Below, in pieces: positions 34,903 through 46,714 of a DNA stretch of 64,000 bases. Made by a program: the position numbers and the translations under genes. Source of the stretch: Gallionellaceae bacterium (GTDB lineage: Bacteria > Pseudomonadota > Gammaproteobacteria > Burkholderiales > Gallionellaceae); the NCBI GenBank assembly GCA_009773615.1, contig WSYA01000004.1:1-64000 (forward strand). The letters run 5' to 3'. Numbering within the stretch: the first letter of the stretch is position 1; each line of letters starts with the position of its first letter. Under the pieces are notes generated by a model. It saw nothing but the letters and a program-made list of their open reading frames with translations, made no database searches and was not told the DNA's origin.

Positions 34903-36801
34903 TCAGGTTTCTTGCGCGGGCTGAGTCGGCGTGGCAGGTGCCGTAGGTGTTGCATCCTGCGACGGCGGTGGCGGCGCTACATAAGCGGGTTTAGGCTGAC
35001 GCGGTGGAATGCCCGCCATGATGTCGTTGAGCTGATCGGCGTCGAGAGTTTCCCATTCCAGCAAGGCTTTGGTCATCGCCTCGATCTTGTCGCGGTTGGC
35101 TTCAATCAGGCCGCGCGCCAACGCATACTGCTGGTCAATGATGCGGCGGATCTCTTCATCCACTTTTTGCATGGTGGCTTCGGACACGTTCTTGTGTGTC
35201 GTCACCGAACGACCGAGAAACACTTCGCCGTCGTTCTCGCCGTACACCATCGGCCCGAGCGCATCGGACATACCCCATTGCGTGACCATCTTGCGCGCCA
35301 TGTCGGTGGCACGCTCGAAGTCGTTGGAAGCACCGGTAGTCATCTGATGCATGAATATCTCTTCGGCGATGCGCCCCCCGAACAATACCGCGATAGTGTC
35401 GAGAATGCGTACCTTGTCCATGCTGTAGCGGTCTTCCGACGGCAACTGCATGGTCAGACCCAGCGCACGACCGCGCGGAATGATGGTGACCTTATGCACC
35501 GGATCGGTCTTGGGCAACAGCTTGGCCACCACCGCGTGGCCGGACTCGTGGTAAGCCGTGTTGCGCCGCTCCTCTTCCGGCATAACCATGGTGCGGCGCT
35601 CCGCGCCCATCATGATCTTGTCTTTGGCCGATTCGAAATCGTCCATTTCGACGAAGCGTTTGTTGCGACGGGCGGCAAACAGCGCAGCCTCATTCACCAA
35701 GTTAGCCAGATCGGCACCGGACATACCCGGCGTACCGCGCGCCAAAATCTCTGCTTTCACATCAGGCGCCATAGGTATTTTGCGCATGTGTACCATCAAA
35801 ATCTGCTCGCGGCCGCGAATGTCCGGCAACGGCACGACAACTTGGCGATCAAAACGACCGGGGCGCAATAGCGCCGAATCCAGCACATCGGGACGGTTAG
35901 TGGCAGCGATCACGATCACGCCGCTCACACCCTCGAATCCGTCCATCTCCACCAGCAAGGCATTCAGTGTCTGTTCGCGTTCGTCGTTTCCGCCGCCCAT
36001 GCCGGCACCGCGCTGGCGACCAACGGCATCGATCTCGTCGATGAAAATAATGCAGGGAGCGTTTTTCTTGGCCTGCTCGAACATGTCGCGCACGCGTGCA
36101 GCACCAACACCGACGAACATTTCGACGAAGTCCGAACCGGATATCGAGAAGAAAGGTACTTTAGCTTCGCCCGCAATGGCTTTGGCCAGCAAGGTCTTAC
36201 CTGTGCCCGGGCTACCCACCATCAACACCCCGCGCGGAATGCGCCCGCCTAGATTCTGGAATTTGGTCGGGTCGCGCAGAAAATCCACGAGTTCGGAAAC
36301 CTCTTCTTTGGCCTCGTCGCAGCCCGCCACATCGGCAAACGTGACGCGCTCTTTCGCATCATCCAGCAAACGCGCTTTGCTCTTGCCGAACGAGAACGCC
36401 CCGCCGCCTTTTCCGCCCTGCATCTGACGCATGAAAAACACCCATACGCCGATCAGCAACAACATGGGGAACCACGACACAAAAAGGTTCATCAGGAAAG
36501 ACTGCTCTTCTTCCGGCTTGGCTTCGATCTTGACGCCGTTTTTAAGCAGATCGGAGACCATCCACAAATCACTAGGCGCATAGCTGGTGATGCGCTTGCC
36601 ATCGTTGGTGACAGCTTTCAGGGTACGGCCCTCGATGGTCACCTTGGTGATGTGCCCCATCTTCACTTCTTCGAGGAACTGCGAATAGTCCAACTGCGCC
36701 TGCGCCGTCGATTGCTGGCGCGAATTAAACTGATTGAACACGGTCATCAGCACCAAAGCCACGACCATCCAAATTCCGATACTCTTAAATAAATTATTCA
36801 C
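34903..36801 (-). CDS. ftsH: ATP-dependent zinc metalloprotease FtsH
   Basis: Membrane-bound hexameric AAA+ protease that removes damaged membrane proteins and regulators. Two transmembrane helices (about 8-25 and 103-124) flank a periplasmic domain. The AAA module has Walker A GSPGTGKT at 196-203, Walker B IIFIDEID and the arginine finger region RPGRFDRQ. The zinc site HESGH is at 418-422. The C-terminus is proline-rich ([14 protein letters not shown]). The 632-residue length fits. rlmE lies upstream on the same strand, as in E. coli. Confidence 0.98.
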   Translation of the reverse strand: MNNLFKSIGIWMVVALVLMTVFNQFNSRQQSTAQAQLDYSQFLEEVKMGHITKVTIEGRTLKAVTNDGKRITSYAPSDLWMVSDLLKNGVKIEAKPEEEQSFLMNLFVSWFPMLLLIGVWVFFMRQMQGGKGGGAFSFGKSKARLLDDAKERVTFADVAGCDEAKEEVSELVDFLRDPTKFQNLGGRIPRGVLMVGSPGTGKTLLAKAIAGEAKVPFFSISGSDFVEMFVGVGAARVRDMFEQAKKNAPCIIFIDEIDAVGRQRGAGMGGGNDEREQTLNALLVEMDGFEGVSGVIVIAATNRPDVLDSALLRPGRFDRQVVVPLPDIRGREQILMVHMRKIPMAPDVKAEILARGTPGMSGADLANLVNEAALFAARRNKRFVEMDDFESAKDKIMMGAERRTMVMPEEERRNTAYHESGHAVVAKLLPKTDPVHKVTIIPRGRALGLTMQLPSEDRYSMDKVRILDTIAVLFGGRIAEEIFMHQMTTGASNDFERATDMARKMVTQWGMSDALGPMVYGENDGEVFLGRSVTTHKNVSEATMQKVDEEIRRIIDQQYALARGLIEANRDKIEAMTKALLEWETLDADQLNDIMAGIPPRQPKPAYVAPPPPSQDATPTAPATPTQPAQET

Positions 36802-36873
36802 TATCGCCTCTCATTGAGCCGTAAAAACACATTGTGCATTAAACACGTTCCGCCCCGATTACTCAAGGGCATC

Positions 36874-37503
36874 CTAAAGTGCGGCATCCCGTTTTTCCAA
36901 GCCTAACAAATACTGTTCACTACTGCGGTCACGCGATGCTTTGGGTTTGCGCGTAACCACTTTGCCAAAATGGCTACGCATGAGTTTCAAATATTCCTCG
37001 AATCCCACGCCTTGAAACACTTTGACCAGAAATGCACCACCCGGCTTAAGGTGCTGTGCGGCAAACTCCAGCGCCAATTCGGCCAAGTGAATAGCGCGTG
37101 CTTGGTCGGCTGAATCGATGCCGCTCATATTGGGTGCCATATCGGAAATTACAAGTCCGATCTGCTGCCCCCCCAATTTTTCTTCGAGTTGCGCCAGCAC
37201 CGCATCGTCGCGGAAGTCGCCCTGAATGAATTCCACGCGCGGCAAAGGGTGCAGCGGCAACAAGTCCAAGGCGATGATCTTGCCGCTCTGACCCATTTTG
37301 GCCGCAGCTACCTGACACCACCCCCCCGGAGTCGCACCGAGATCCACCACGACCATGCCGGATTTAAGCAAATGGTCGCGCTCGTCGATCTCCAGAAGCT
37401 TATACGCGGCACGCGAACGATAGCCGTCCTTTTGCGCCATCTGCACATAAGGATCGTTGATATGCTCACGCATCCACTGTTTACTGGTTTTAGAAGGTTT
37501 CAT
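36874..37503 (-). CDS. rlmE: 23S rRNA 2'-O-ribose uridine methyltransferase RlmE (RrmJ/FtsJ)
   Basis: Methylates U2552 of 23S rRNA using SAM in late 50S assembly. The 209-residue product begins with the basic [34 protein letters not shown], which carries the catalytic Lys, followed by motif [16 protein letters not shown], the acidic [11 protein letters not shown], and [14 protein letters not shown]. The catalytic Lys-Asp-Lys-Glu set is visible. It sits upstream of ftsH and divergent from yhbY, a conserved arrangement. Confidence 0.97.
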   Translation of the reverse strand: MKPSKTSKQWMREHINDPYVQMAQKDGYRSRAAYKLLEIDERDHLLKSGMVVVDLGATPGGWCQVAAAKMGQSGKIIALDLLPLHPLPRVEFIQGDFRDDAVLAQLEEKLGGQQIGLVISDMAPNMSGIDSADQARAIHLAELALEFAAQHLKPGGAFLVKVFQGVGFEEYLKLMRSHFGKVVTRKPKASRDRSSEQYLLGLEKRDAAL

Positions 37504-37577
37504 CGGTTTATAACTTAAAAATCTGCGGATTAAGCATTCGTTTTTAGGTAAAATGCGCGCCCTATCAGGAGTACCAC

Positions 37578-37919
37578 ATGTTAAATCTCACCGTTGCACA
37601 GCGTCTCGAACTCAAAGCGCGCGCCCACACTCTCAATCCCATCGTCATCATCGGCTCTGGCGGCTTATCGCCATCGGTGCTGGAAGAAATCGAACGCAGC
37701 CTGAAGAGCCATGACCTACTCAAGATTCGCGTGATGAACGATGACCGGGAAACGCGTGCCGCCATGCAGCAAGAAATCTGCACACTTCTGAACGCCGGTG
37801 CCGTACAGCACATCGGAAAAATACTGGTGATCTATCGCCCGCTGGCTATTCAACTCGCCAGCCCTACCAAGCGCAAAAAAGGTAAGCCGCTCACCAAGAA
37901 ACAACTCGGAAATCGTTGA
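37578..37919 (+). CDS. yhbY: YhbY-family ribosome assembly RNA-binding protein
   Basis: Small CRS1-YhbY (CRM) domain protein that associates with pre-50S particles. Residues 1-95 show [49 protein letters not shown], whose GxxG-like GSGG loop is typical of the KH-like fold. The basic tail ([15 protein letters not shown]) is longer than in E. coli YhbY. The gene is divergent from rlmE, with CAGGAG in front of the ATG. Confidence 0.95.
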   Translation: MLNLTVAQRLELKARAHTLNPIVIIGSGGLSPSVLEEIERSLKSHDLLKIRVMNDDRETRAAMQQEICTLLNAGAVQHIGKILVIYRPLAIQLASPTKRKKGKPLTKKQLGNR

Positions 37920-37923
37920 GAAG

Positions 37924-38010
37924 CAGTCGTTAAATGTTAGTAGCTAGTCGTTAGTTGGTTTTGCCGCTACGCGGGTTTTGTTTTACTAACGACTAACGTC
38001 AAGCGACTCC
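37924..38010. repeat. TAGTCGTTAGT-type intergenic repeat, copy 4
   Basis: Left arm contains CAGTCGTTAAATGTTAG and TAGCTAGTCGTTAGTTGG, right arm ACTAACGACTAACGTC. It lies between the convergent yhbY and greA genes and matches the other copies at 7885, 13540 and 34823. Confidence 0.75.
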
Positions 38011-38019
38011 CAACTAGAA

Positions 38020-38496
38020 CTAGATGTACTGAACCTCGACGATCTCATACTCGCGCACGCCGCCGGGTGCTTGCACTTCAGCCGCATCACCGCTCGACTT
38101 GCCGATCAAAGCCCGTGCGATCGGTGAGCTGATCGAAATCTTGCGGTGCTTGATGTCCGCCTCGTCGTCGCCGACAATCTGATATGTAACCACATCGCCT
38201 GTCTTAACGTCTTCCAATACCACAGTGGAACCGAACACGCAGCGCCCATCGGCGTTCAGCGTTTTCGGATCAATGACCTGAGCGCTGCCCAGCTTGAATT
38301 CCAACTCGACGATACGTCCCTCGACAAAGGACTGGCGCTCTTTGGCTGCATCGTATTCGGCATTTTCCGACAGATCGCCCTGCGCACGCGCCTCGGAGAT
38401 CGCATTGATCACCTTCGGACGCTCAACCGTTTTCAGGTTGTGCAACTCTTGGCGCAATAACTCGGCGCCAACAACGGTTAATGGAACTTTGCTCAT
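38020..38496 (-). CDS. greA: transcription elongation factor GreA
   Basis: Rescues backtracked RNA polymerase by stimulating transcript cleavage. The 158-residue product has the N-terminal coiled coil with the acidic tip (SEARAQGDLSENAEYDAAKERQSFVEGRI, Asp and Glu in the DLSENAEY loop) and the C-terminal FKBP-like domain (VTYQIVGDDEADIKHRKISISSPIARALIGK). It follows carB by 18 bases, the common order in proteobacteria. Confidence 0.97.
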   Translation of the reverse strand: MSKVPLTVVGAELLRQELHNLKTVERPKVINAISEARAQGDLSENAEYDAAKERQSFVEGRIVELEFKLGSAQVIDPKTLNADGRCVFGSTVVLEDVKTGDVVTYQIVGDDEADIKHRKISISSPIARALIGKSSGDAAEVQAPGGVREYEIVEVQYI

Positions 38497-38514
38497 GGAA
38501 ACCCCAGACTAAAA

Positions 38515-41736
<3,222 letters not shown>

Positions 41737-41747
41737 AACTTCATTCA

Positions 41748-41813
41748 CCACAGAGACACAGAGACACAGAGGAAAAGCACAGAGGTTTTCTCTGTGTCTC
41801 TGTGTCTCTGTGG
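41748..41813. repeat. 24-base perfect inverted repeat between carA and carB
   Basis: CCACAGAGACACAGAGACACAGAG-type arm at 41748-41771 pairs perfectly with 41790-41813 around an 18-base loop that itself repeats GCACAGAGG. The arm is a run of CACAGAGA units. It begins immediately after the carA stop and ends 12 bases before the carB ATG, so in carAB mRNA it would form a very stable hairpin next to the carB ribosome site. Confidence 0.9.
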
Positions 41814-42944
41814 TTAGGTTTTACTTGTCTCCATCATTTCCACGAAGCGATCAAACAACCCATCCACATCATGCGGCCCCGGGCTCGCTTCGGGGTGCCC
41901 CTGGAAACAAAACGCAGGTTTATCGGTTAGCTCGAAACCTTGCAGCGTGCCATCGAACAGCGAGATGTGCGTTACGCGCGCGTTATTCGGCAGCGTCGCC
42001 GCATCCACCGCGAAGCCGTGGTTCTGGCTGGTGATCATCACGCGCTTGCTCTGCGTGTCCTGCACCGGATGGTTGGCGCCGCGATGGCCGAACTTCATCT
42101 TCACCGTCTTCGCGCCCGAAGCAAGCCCCAGAATCTGGTGTCCGAGACAGATGCCGAACAACGGCATACCGACTTCGAGGAACTGCTTGGTCGCGTTGAT
42201 CGCGTAGTCGCAAGGCTCGGGATCGCCGGGGCCGTTGGACAGAAACACGCCGTCCGGCTTAAGCGCCAGCACATCGGCAGCAGCAGTTTTTGCAGGTACC
42301 ACGGTGATCTTGCAACCGCGCTCGGCCAACATGCGCAAAATATTGTGCTTCACACCGAAGTCGTAGGCCACCACATGGAATTTCGATTCAACAGCATCGC
42401 TATAGCCCGCACCCAACTTCCACTCGCGCTGCTTCCATTCGTAGGATTTGTCGCAGGTGACGACTTGCGCCAGATCCATGCCCGCCAGACCGGCGAAGCC
42501 GCGTGCCGCAGCCAGCGCCGCCTCGACGTTGTCGCCCGTGGCGATGCAACCGCTCTGCGCGCCTTTGCTGCGCAGGATGCGCGTCAACTTGCGCGTGTCG
42601 ATACCCGCGATGGCGACCACGTTGTTGGCCTTGAGATATTCGGGTAAAGACTGCATGCTGCGGAAATTGCTCACCGTCATGGACAGATCGCGAATGATGA
42701 GGCCGCTGGCAAACACTTGACGCGACTCCACATCTTCCGGATTACAGCCCACATTACCGATATGCGGATAAGTCAGCGTAACGATTTGGCGGCAATAGGA
42801 CGGGTCGGTAAGAATTTCCTGATAGCCGGTCATCGAGGTATTGAACACCACTTCGCCGACGCTGCTGCCGGAAGCGCCGATGGCAGTTCCGCGAAACACT
42901 GTCCCATCGGCTAAAACTAATATGGCAGGACTTGTTTGCGACAC
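41814..42944 (-). CDS. carA: carbamoyl phosphate synthase small subunit (glutaminase)
   Basis: Glutamine amidotransferase subunit that feeds ammonia to CarB. The N-terminal domain begins [20 protein letters not shown] with [21 protein letters not shown]. The class I amidotransferase domain carries the nucleophile in [15 protein letters not shown] and the His-Glu pair in [14 protein letters not shown] start at the GTG at 42944 because AGGGGG lies just upstream; the open frame extends to 43046 without homology. The product has 376 residues. A hairpin lies in the leader. Confidence 0.97.
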   Translation of the reverse strand: MSQTSPAILVLADGTVFRGTAIGASGSSVGEVVFNTSMTGYQEILTDPSYCRQIVTLTYPHIGNVGCNPEDVESRQVFASGLIIRDLSMTVSNFRSMQSLPEYLKANNVVAIAGIDTRKLTRILRSKGAQSGCIATGDNVEAALAAARGFAGLAGMDLAQVVTCDKSYEWKQREWKLGAGYSDAVESKFHVVAYDFGVKHNILRMLAERGCKITVVPAKTAAADVLALKPDGVFLSNGPGDPEPCDYAINATKQFLEVGMPLFGICLGHQILGLASGAKTVKMKFGHRGANHPVQDTQSKRVMITSQNHGFAVDAATLPNNARVTHISLFDGTLQGFELTDKPAFCFQGHPEASPGPHDVDGLFDRFVEMMETSKT

Positions 42945-42972
42945 CGGATACCCCCTTGAACTGGACATAAAG

Positions 42973-43002
42973 AAGCGGGATAAGCACTTGGCTCGTCCCG
43001 CT
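42973..43002 (-). promoter_or_regulatory. hairpin in the carA leader / after the SEFIR gene
   Basis: AAGCGGGA (42973-42980) pairs with TCCCGCTT (42995-43002) around a 14-base loop, 29 bases before the carA start. On the minus strand it is followed by a weak T-rich stretch (CTTTAT). It could end the SEFIR-gene transcript or act as a leader attenuator of carAB; the sequence does not decide. Confidence 0.4.
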
Positions 43003-43094
43003 TTTGAATTGGCGCGCATTATAGCCGAAGAGGGGAGGTCTATCAAATCCGCCGTAGGACGCGGATTAACGGGGATTACAACGACACTCGCAGA

Positions 43095-46079
43095 CTAGGG
43101 CTTACGGAGAATGACGCTTTCCGCATCCTCAAGCTCCTCCTTGCGCCGCCAATAGCCGTGTTTCTCGATCAGCCGCCGTGCCTCGGCGAGGTCTTGTTTT
43201 GCGCTGTGCGGGGTGCCATCGGGATCGTTCCACGGGTAAGGCGTGGCTCGAAAAAACAGCCGCGCGCGGTGCAGATAGATGTCCGCCATATGCAGCTGCA
43301 TCGGGCCGCGTTCGGCGATTTCCAGAGCTTCGGCTAGGTCGGCTTTTGCGGATTCGGAACGGTTTTCAAGTGTGAGCAACCAAGCGCGAGTAAGCAGGCC
43401 ACGGGGGATATCGTCCATATTGCCGGAACGGCGCAGGCCGTCCACGGCGTGCTCGATAGATTCGTGACAAGCTGTATGGGAAGTTCCCTCCAGCAGCGCC
43501 GCGTAGAGCGCGGCGCGGCCCAGAGTGAGGTGGTCGAGGGCCGCGCTTAATATGTCCGCGTTACTTTGCTTGGCCCACTGAAGCGTCTGCGCCGCGCGCT
43601 CGGAGACGGAGCGACAAGCATCAGCTACTTCCGAATCCTGAATCCCGCATCCTGAATTCTGCGTTTTCTTCCAAGCCGCGCACTCGGCGGTTGCGAGCAG
43701 CAGGTCACAATAGTGGAAGCCCCGCATGGAATACAGAAGTGGATAGTCTGGTTGATGCTTGGCCTGCATGGACTCGGCCTCTTTGAATAGCGCATTCGCC
43801 TCGCCCATTCGTCCAGCCTGATGCAAGGCGTCGGCATGGGACGTGCGTGCAGTCATCTTCCAAAAAACATCGCCGCTTTGGTCGGCATAACGCACGGACT
43901 GCCCGGCATCACTGACCGCAGCGTTCAACTCACCCAGCGTCAGCTCCAACTCACTGAGATTGCTAGCACCGATTGCGGCGTTTTTCCAGTTCTCCTGCTT
44001 GACAGCCATCTCCAATGCAGCTCGCATCGGCTCGATAGTCTCGACCAGTCGACCCATGGCGCGTAGAGCAGAACCCGCTTCATCAAACAACCAACCATGA
44101 GTGTCTTTCGTAAGCGCTGGCGAAATGCGACTCCACGGGATATCAAAGAAGCAGGTGACCGCACCAAGATTGGAGCCGAACGCACCAAATTTCCTCGTGC
44201 TGTATTTCTCATTCTCGCGCAGAATACGGGCGTGATAAACCTCCTCACACGCCTCCTGCCCCATCCCCGCCAAACACCCATGCGCCACGGCCTGATACAG
44301 CGGCTGCAACTCTGCCAGCGTGGGTTGAGCGCCTTCCTTTGTTCTTATGAGGTGTTTGTAGAGCCGCCGATGCGCCTCGCGCCAAGAACCGGGATGTTGT
44401 TCGCGAATTTGTTTGGCAAAGTATTCGCGCAGCAGCGGGTGAGCATCCAGCGACAGCAACGTACCTGCCGTGTCGCGGTTCACCGTGAGCAGCCCCGCAC
44501 CCTCCAGCCGAGTAAGCGCGATGTTGCGTTTTGGCTCATTCTTTTCGACGAGCAACTCGGTCAGCTTCGGAATGGCAGGCGCTTTCAGCAAAACGTAGAA
44601 ACAGTCGGCGGGCGCGGGGCGATCAAACAAACCCAGCAGACGCAGCAGTGCGAGCGCGCGGCGACCTTTTTCTCCCTCGCTCTCGAACGATTGCACATAC
44701 GCATCCATCACACGGAAGGCATGTCCGCCCTGCTCTTCGGCATCGGCCTCTTCCAGCTTGATGAGGTCTCGCTTGCGGATGTCGCCATGGTGAGCGTCGC
44801 GCAGATAAGCGCCGAGCAGGTTCAGCGTGAGCGCGTGCCCCCTTACATCTTCCACCAGCTTCTCAAAGTCTTCACGAGAGCCATTCTTCACTCCGAGCTT
44901 GTGAAGCAAATCTACGCCCGCGTCAGTCGATAGGCGCAGCAGTCTTATTTCCGGCGCAGTGGTTTGCCGGTAGGCGTTCAAGTCCGGGATCGCGTAGCGC
45001 GTGGTGACCACGCACAGGCCGTGGCTGCTCGCGGCCAGCCCTTTGAGCAAGGTGGCAAGGCCAGCGTCCTTGAGTTCGCCCGGCATGGTCGAGGTGGGCG
45101 CGTATTGCAGCGGCTCCACACCATCAAGAATAAGCAGCGCGCGCTTCGCGCCGACGAGCTGCGCCAGCCGCTTGGCCCTTTCGCTGGCATGCTGCGCGCC
45201 GCCCGCCATTTCTTTCTCGCCAAAAAATTCGAGAGCCGCATCGAGAAACAAATCGCTGCTCGCCACCGCCTGTTCCCTAGTACCCTGGCTGTAGAACGAC
45301 CACGCAAACACCGCCTCGCATCCTGGCCAATTATCGTGCGCCAATTCCGCCGCCCAATGCGCCACCAGCGAGGTCTTACCTTCACCGCCGAGCGCGACAA
45401 AAGTCAGCACATGCGGACGCTTCGGTTCGCCGCTGATAGCTTGCTTCCATGCGTCGTTGAGAACTTTAGTTTCGGCTTCGCGACCGATGAGTTCGGCGGG
45501 GGCGTATTTGATGATGCGGGAAATGTCTATCTTTGCCGCATCAACAGATCGCGGCTCATCGAAGGTCAACGCAGTGCCTTGTTGACGAGGACGAATTTTC
45601 AGCGTGCCCACCGGGTACGGTTCAATACCGGCTTGCCCAAGCAGAAAATCGTAAAGGTTCTGGTAATTTTTCTCGGATGTCAGTGCGTAGTAGCTGGTCG
45701 AGCGTAGCGGCTCTGGAATGTGTGCATCAACCGCAGCATTCAAAAACACGGGCACGAACTTCAGTGTCTTGCTGCGACTGTCATACAACTCTTGCGTGAT
45801 GAGCGCGCCTTCCCAATCCACGCCCTTGCCTTTGCCGGGCTGCTCGTGCCCGCGAAAGCGCAGGTAGTAGGTTTCGGTGCAAACGACGAGAACGAACTGT
45901 GCCTCATCGAGTTGGTTCAACATCCAACGCGGCCATTTCTCCTCCGGCGCGCCGTTTACGTATTGGTCGAGCCGAGTTTCAATGCCGTCTTGCCGCAACC
46001 GCTCGGACAATTCGAGCACTTGTTTCTTGTGCTCTTCGGAGTCGTGGCTATAGCTGATGAAAATGGGTTTCTGGCTCAT
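43095..46079 (-). CDS. SEFIR-STAND (NB-ARC-like)-TPR protein
   Basis: A 994-residue cytosolic protein in three parts. Residues 5-150 are a SEFIR/TIR-like domain: IFISYSHDSEEHKKQVLELSE, then the SEFIR-type RLRQDGIETRLDQY and EKWPRWMLNQL, with acidic GVDWEGALITQELYD. Residues 195-470 are a STAND NTPase of NB-ARC style: Walker A GGEGKTS at 231-237, Walker B ALLILDGVE at 314-322, sensor VVTTR and a GHALTLNLLGAYL motif. The C-terminal 450 residues are TPR-like helices, likely the sensor. Bacterial SEFIR proteins can act in abortive antiphage defence by NAD+ depletion; that role here is inferred. It follows mazF by six bases. Confidence 0.85.
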   Translation of the reverse strand: MSQKPIFISYSHDSEEHKKQVLELSERLRQDGIETRLDQYVNGAPEEKWPRWMLNQLDEAQFVLVVCTETYYLRFRGHEQPGKGKGVDWEGALITQELYDSRSKTLKFVPVFLNAAVDAHIPEPLRSTSYYALTSEKNYQNLYDFLLGQAGIEPYPVGTLKIRPRQQGTALTFDEPRSVDAAKIDISRIIKYAPAELIGREAETKVLNDAWKQAISGEPKRPHVLTFVALGGEGKTSLVAHWAAELAHDNWPGCEAVFAWSFYSQGTREQAVASSDLFLDAALEFFGEKEMAGGAQHASERAKRLAQLVGAKRALLILDGVEPLQYAPTSTMPGELKDAGLATLLKGLAASSHGLCVVTTRYAIPDLNAYRQTTAPEIRLLRLSTDAGVDLLHKLGVKNGSREDFEKLVEDVRGHALTLNLLGAYLRDAHHGDIRKRDLIKLEEADAEEQGGHAFRVMDAYVQSFESEGEKGRRALALLRLLGLFDRPAPADCFYVLLKAPAIPKLTELLVEKNEPKRNIALTRLEGAGLLTVNRDTAGTLLSLDAHPLLREYFAKQIREQHPGSWREAHRRLYKHLIRTKEGAQPTLAELQPLYQAVAHGCLAGMGQEACEEVYHARILRENEKYSTRKFGAFGSNLGAVTCFFDIPWSRISPALTKDTHGWLFDEAGSALRAMGRLVETIEPMRAALEMAVKQENWKNAAIGASNLSELELTLGELNAAVSDAGQSVRYADQSGDVFWKMTARTSHADALHQAGRMGEANALFKEAESMQAKHQPDYPLLYSMRGFHYCDLLLATAECAAWKKTQNSGCGIQDSEVADACRSVSERAAQTLQWAKQSNADILSAALDHLTLGRAALYAALLEGTSHTACHESIEHAVDGLRRSGNMDDIPRGLLTRAWLLTLENRSESAKADLAEALEIAERGPMQLHMADIYLHRARLFFRATPYPWNDPDGTPHSAKQDLAEARRLIEKHGYWRRKEELEDAESVILRKP

Positions 46080-46085
46080 GTTAAT

Positions 46086-46409
46086 TCAAGCAAACCCGAG
46101 GAAAACCGCTAGCGCGCGATTCACCGCCAACAGAGTCCCTCCATCCAGTCGACCGATCACTGCGCCGATTTTTTCGCGCGATACAGACTGGGGCTTATCC
46201 ACCATCACCTGCGATGGTTTGGACAAGCCGTTCATTTCATCCGGGAGCACTGCAACACGAAATAACGGCGCATCACGCCACTCGCTGGTCACAGGCAAAA
46301 TCGTTATCGAAGGATGCTCGTTAAACAAATCAGACTGAATAACCAAAGCCGGGCGCGGTTTACCGAGATCGCCCTGCAAAGCCACAGTCACCAGATCGCC
46401 ACGCCTCAT
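46086..46409 (-). CDS. mazF: MazF/PemK-family mRNA interferase toxin
   Basis: A 107-residue toxin of the CcdB/MazF fold: MRRGDLVTVALQGDLGKPRPALVIQSD, the conserved TILPVTSEW strand with the catalytic Thr-Ser, VMVDKPQSVSREKIGAVIGRLD and a C-terminal helix. The start at 46409 overlaps the antitoxin stop as ATGA. The usual activity is sequence-specific mRNA cleavage. A SEFIR-STAND gene follows after six bases, so the three genes form one operon. Confidence 0.92.
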   Translation of the reverse strand: MRRGDLVTVALQGDLGKPRPALVIQSDLFNEHPSITILPVTSEWRDAPLFRVAVLPDEMNGLSKPSQVMVDKPQSVSREKIGAVIGRLDGGTLLAVNRALAVFLGFA

Positions 46410-46618
46410 TGCCAGCCTTCGTGATTGGCAACCGCCGCAAGCCACTTTGCGGTTTCGTTCTCATGCGCATCGTTTTTCACCAATTGCGACTGGCGGCGGC
46501 ACTCCTCGGCAAAGCCCTCGCGCCGGGTGTCCGGCACCCAAATCTGTACAGGGCGCAAACCCGATTCCCGCAATGCAGCGCGATGCTTTTGTACGCGCTC
46601 CGATGTGGCAGCTCTCAT
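46406..46618 (-). CDS. mazE: MazE-type antitoxin (DUF3018-like)
   Basis: A 70-residue antitoxin. The N-terminal RVQKHRAALRESGLRPVQIWVPDT is a short ribbon-helix-helix-like DNA-binding segment, as in the DUF3018 antitoxin group; the acidic and polar C-terminus (NDAHENETAKWLAAV) should wrap the toxin. CGGAGGTAATT gives a strong ribosome site. The promoter and a pair of likely operators lie directly upstream, as expected for autoregulation by the antitoxin. Confidence 0.88.
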   Translation of the reverse strand: MRAATSERVQKHRAALRESGLRPVQIWVPDTRREGFAEECRRQSQLVKNDAHENETAKWLAAVANHEGWQ

Positions 46619-46637
46619 AATTACCTCCGATAATTGG

Positions 46638-46685
46638 CGTTACATGAAACGCATGGTAGCCAGCTTTTGCGTTACATGCAACGGA
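46638..46685 (-). promoter_or_regulatory. mazEF promoter with paired operators
   Basis: Two near-identical 16-base sites on the plus strand, GCGTTACATGAAACGC (46638-46653) and GCGTTACATGCAACGG (46670-46685), start 32 bases apart, about three helical turns. On the minus strand a promoter fits between and across them: -35 TTGCAT (46677-46682), a 17-base spacer and -10 TACCAT (46654-46659). Binding of MazE-MazF here would block RNA polymerase. Confidence 0.72.
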
Positions 46686-46714
46686 AGAATTCACCAGCAA
46701 CGACCGCGCACCAA

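Noticed and set aside
42944-43046. Longer carA start at 43046 or 42968
   Set aside because: The added residues have no CarA homology, and a strong AGGGGG site fits the GTG at 42944.
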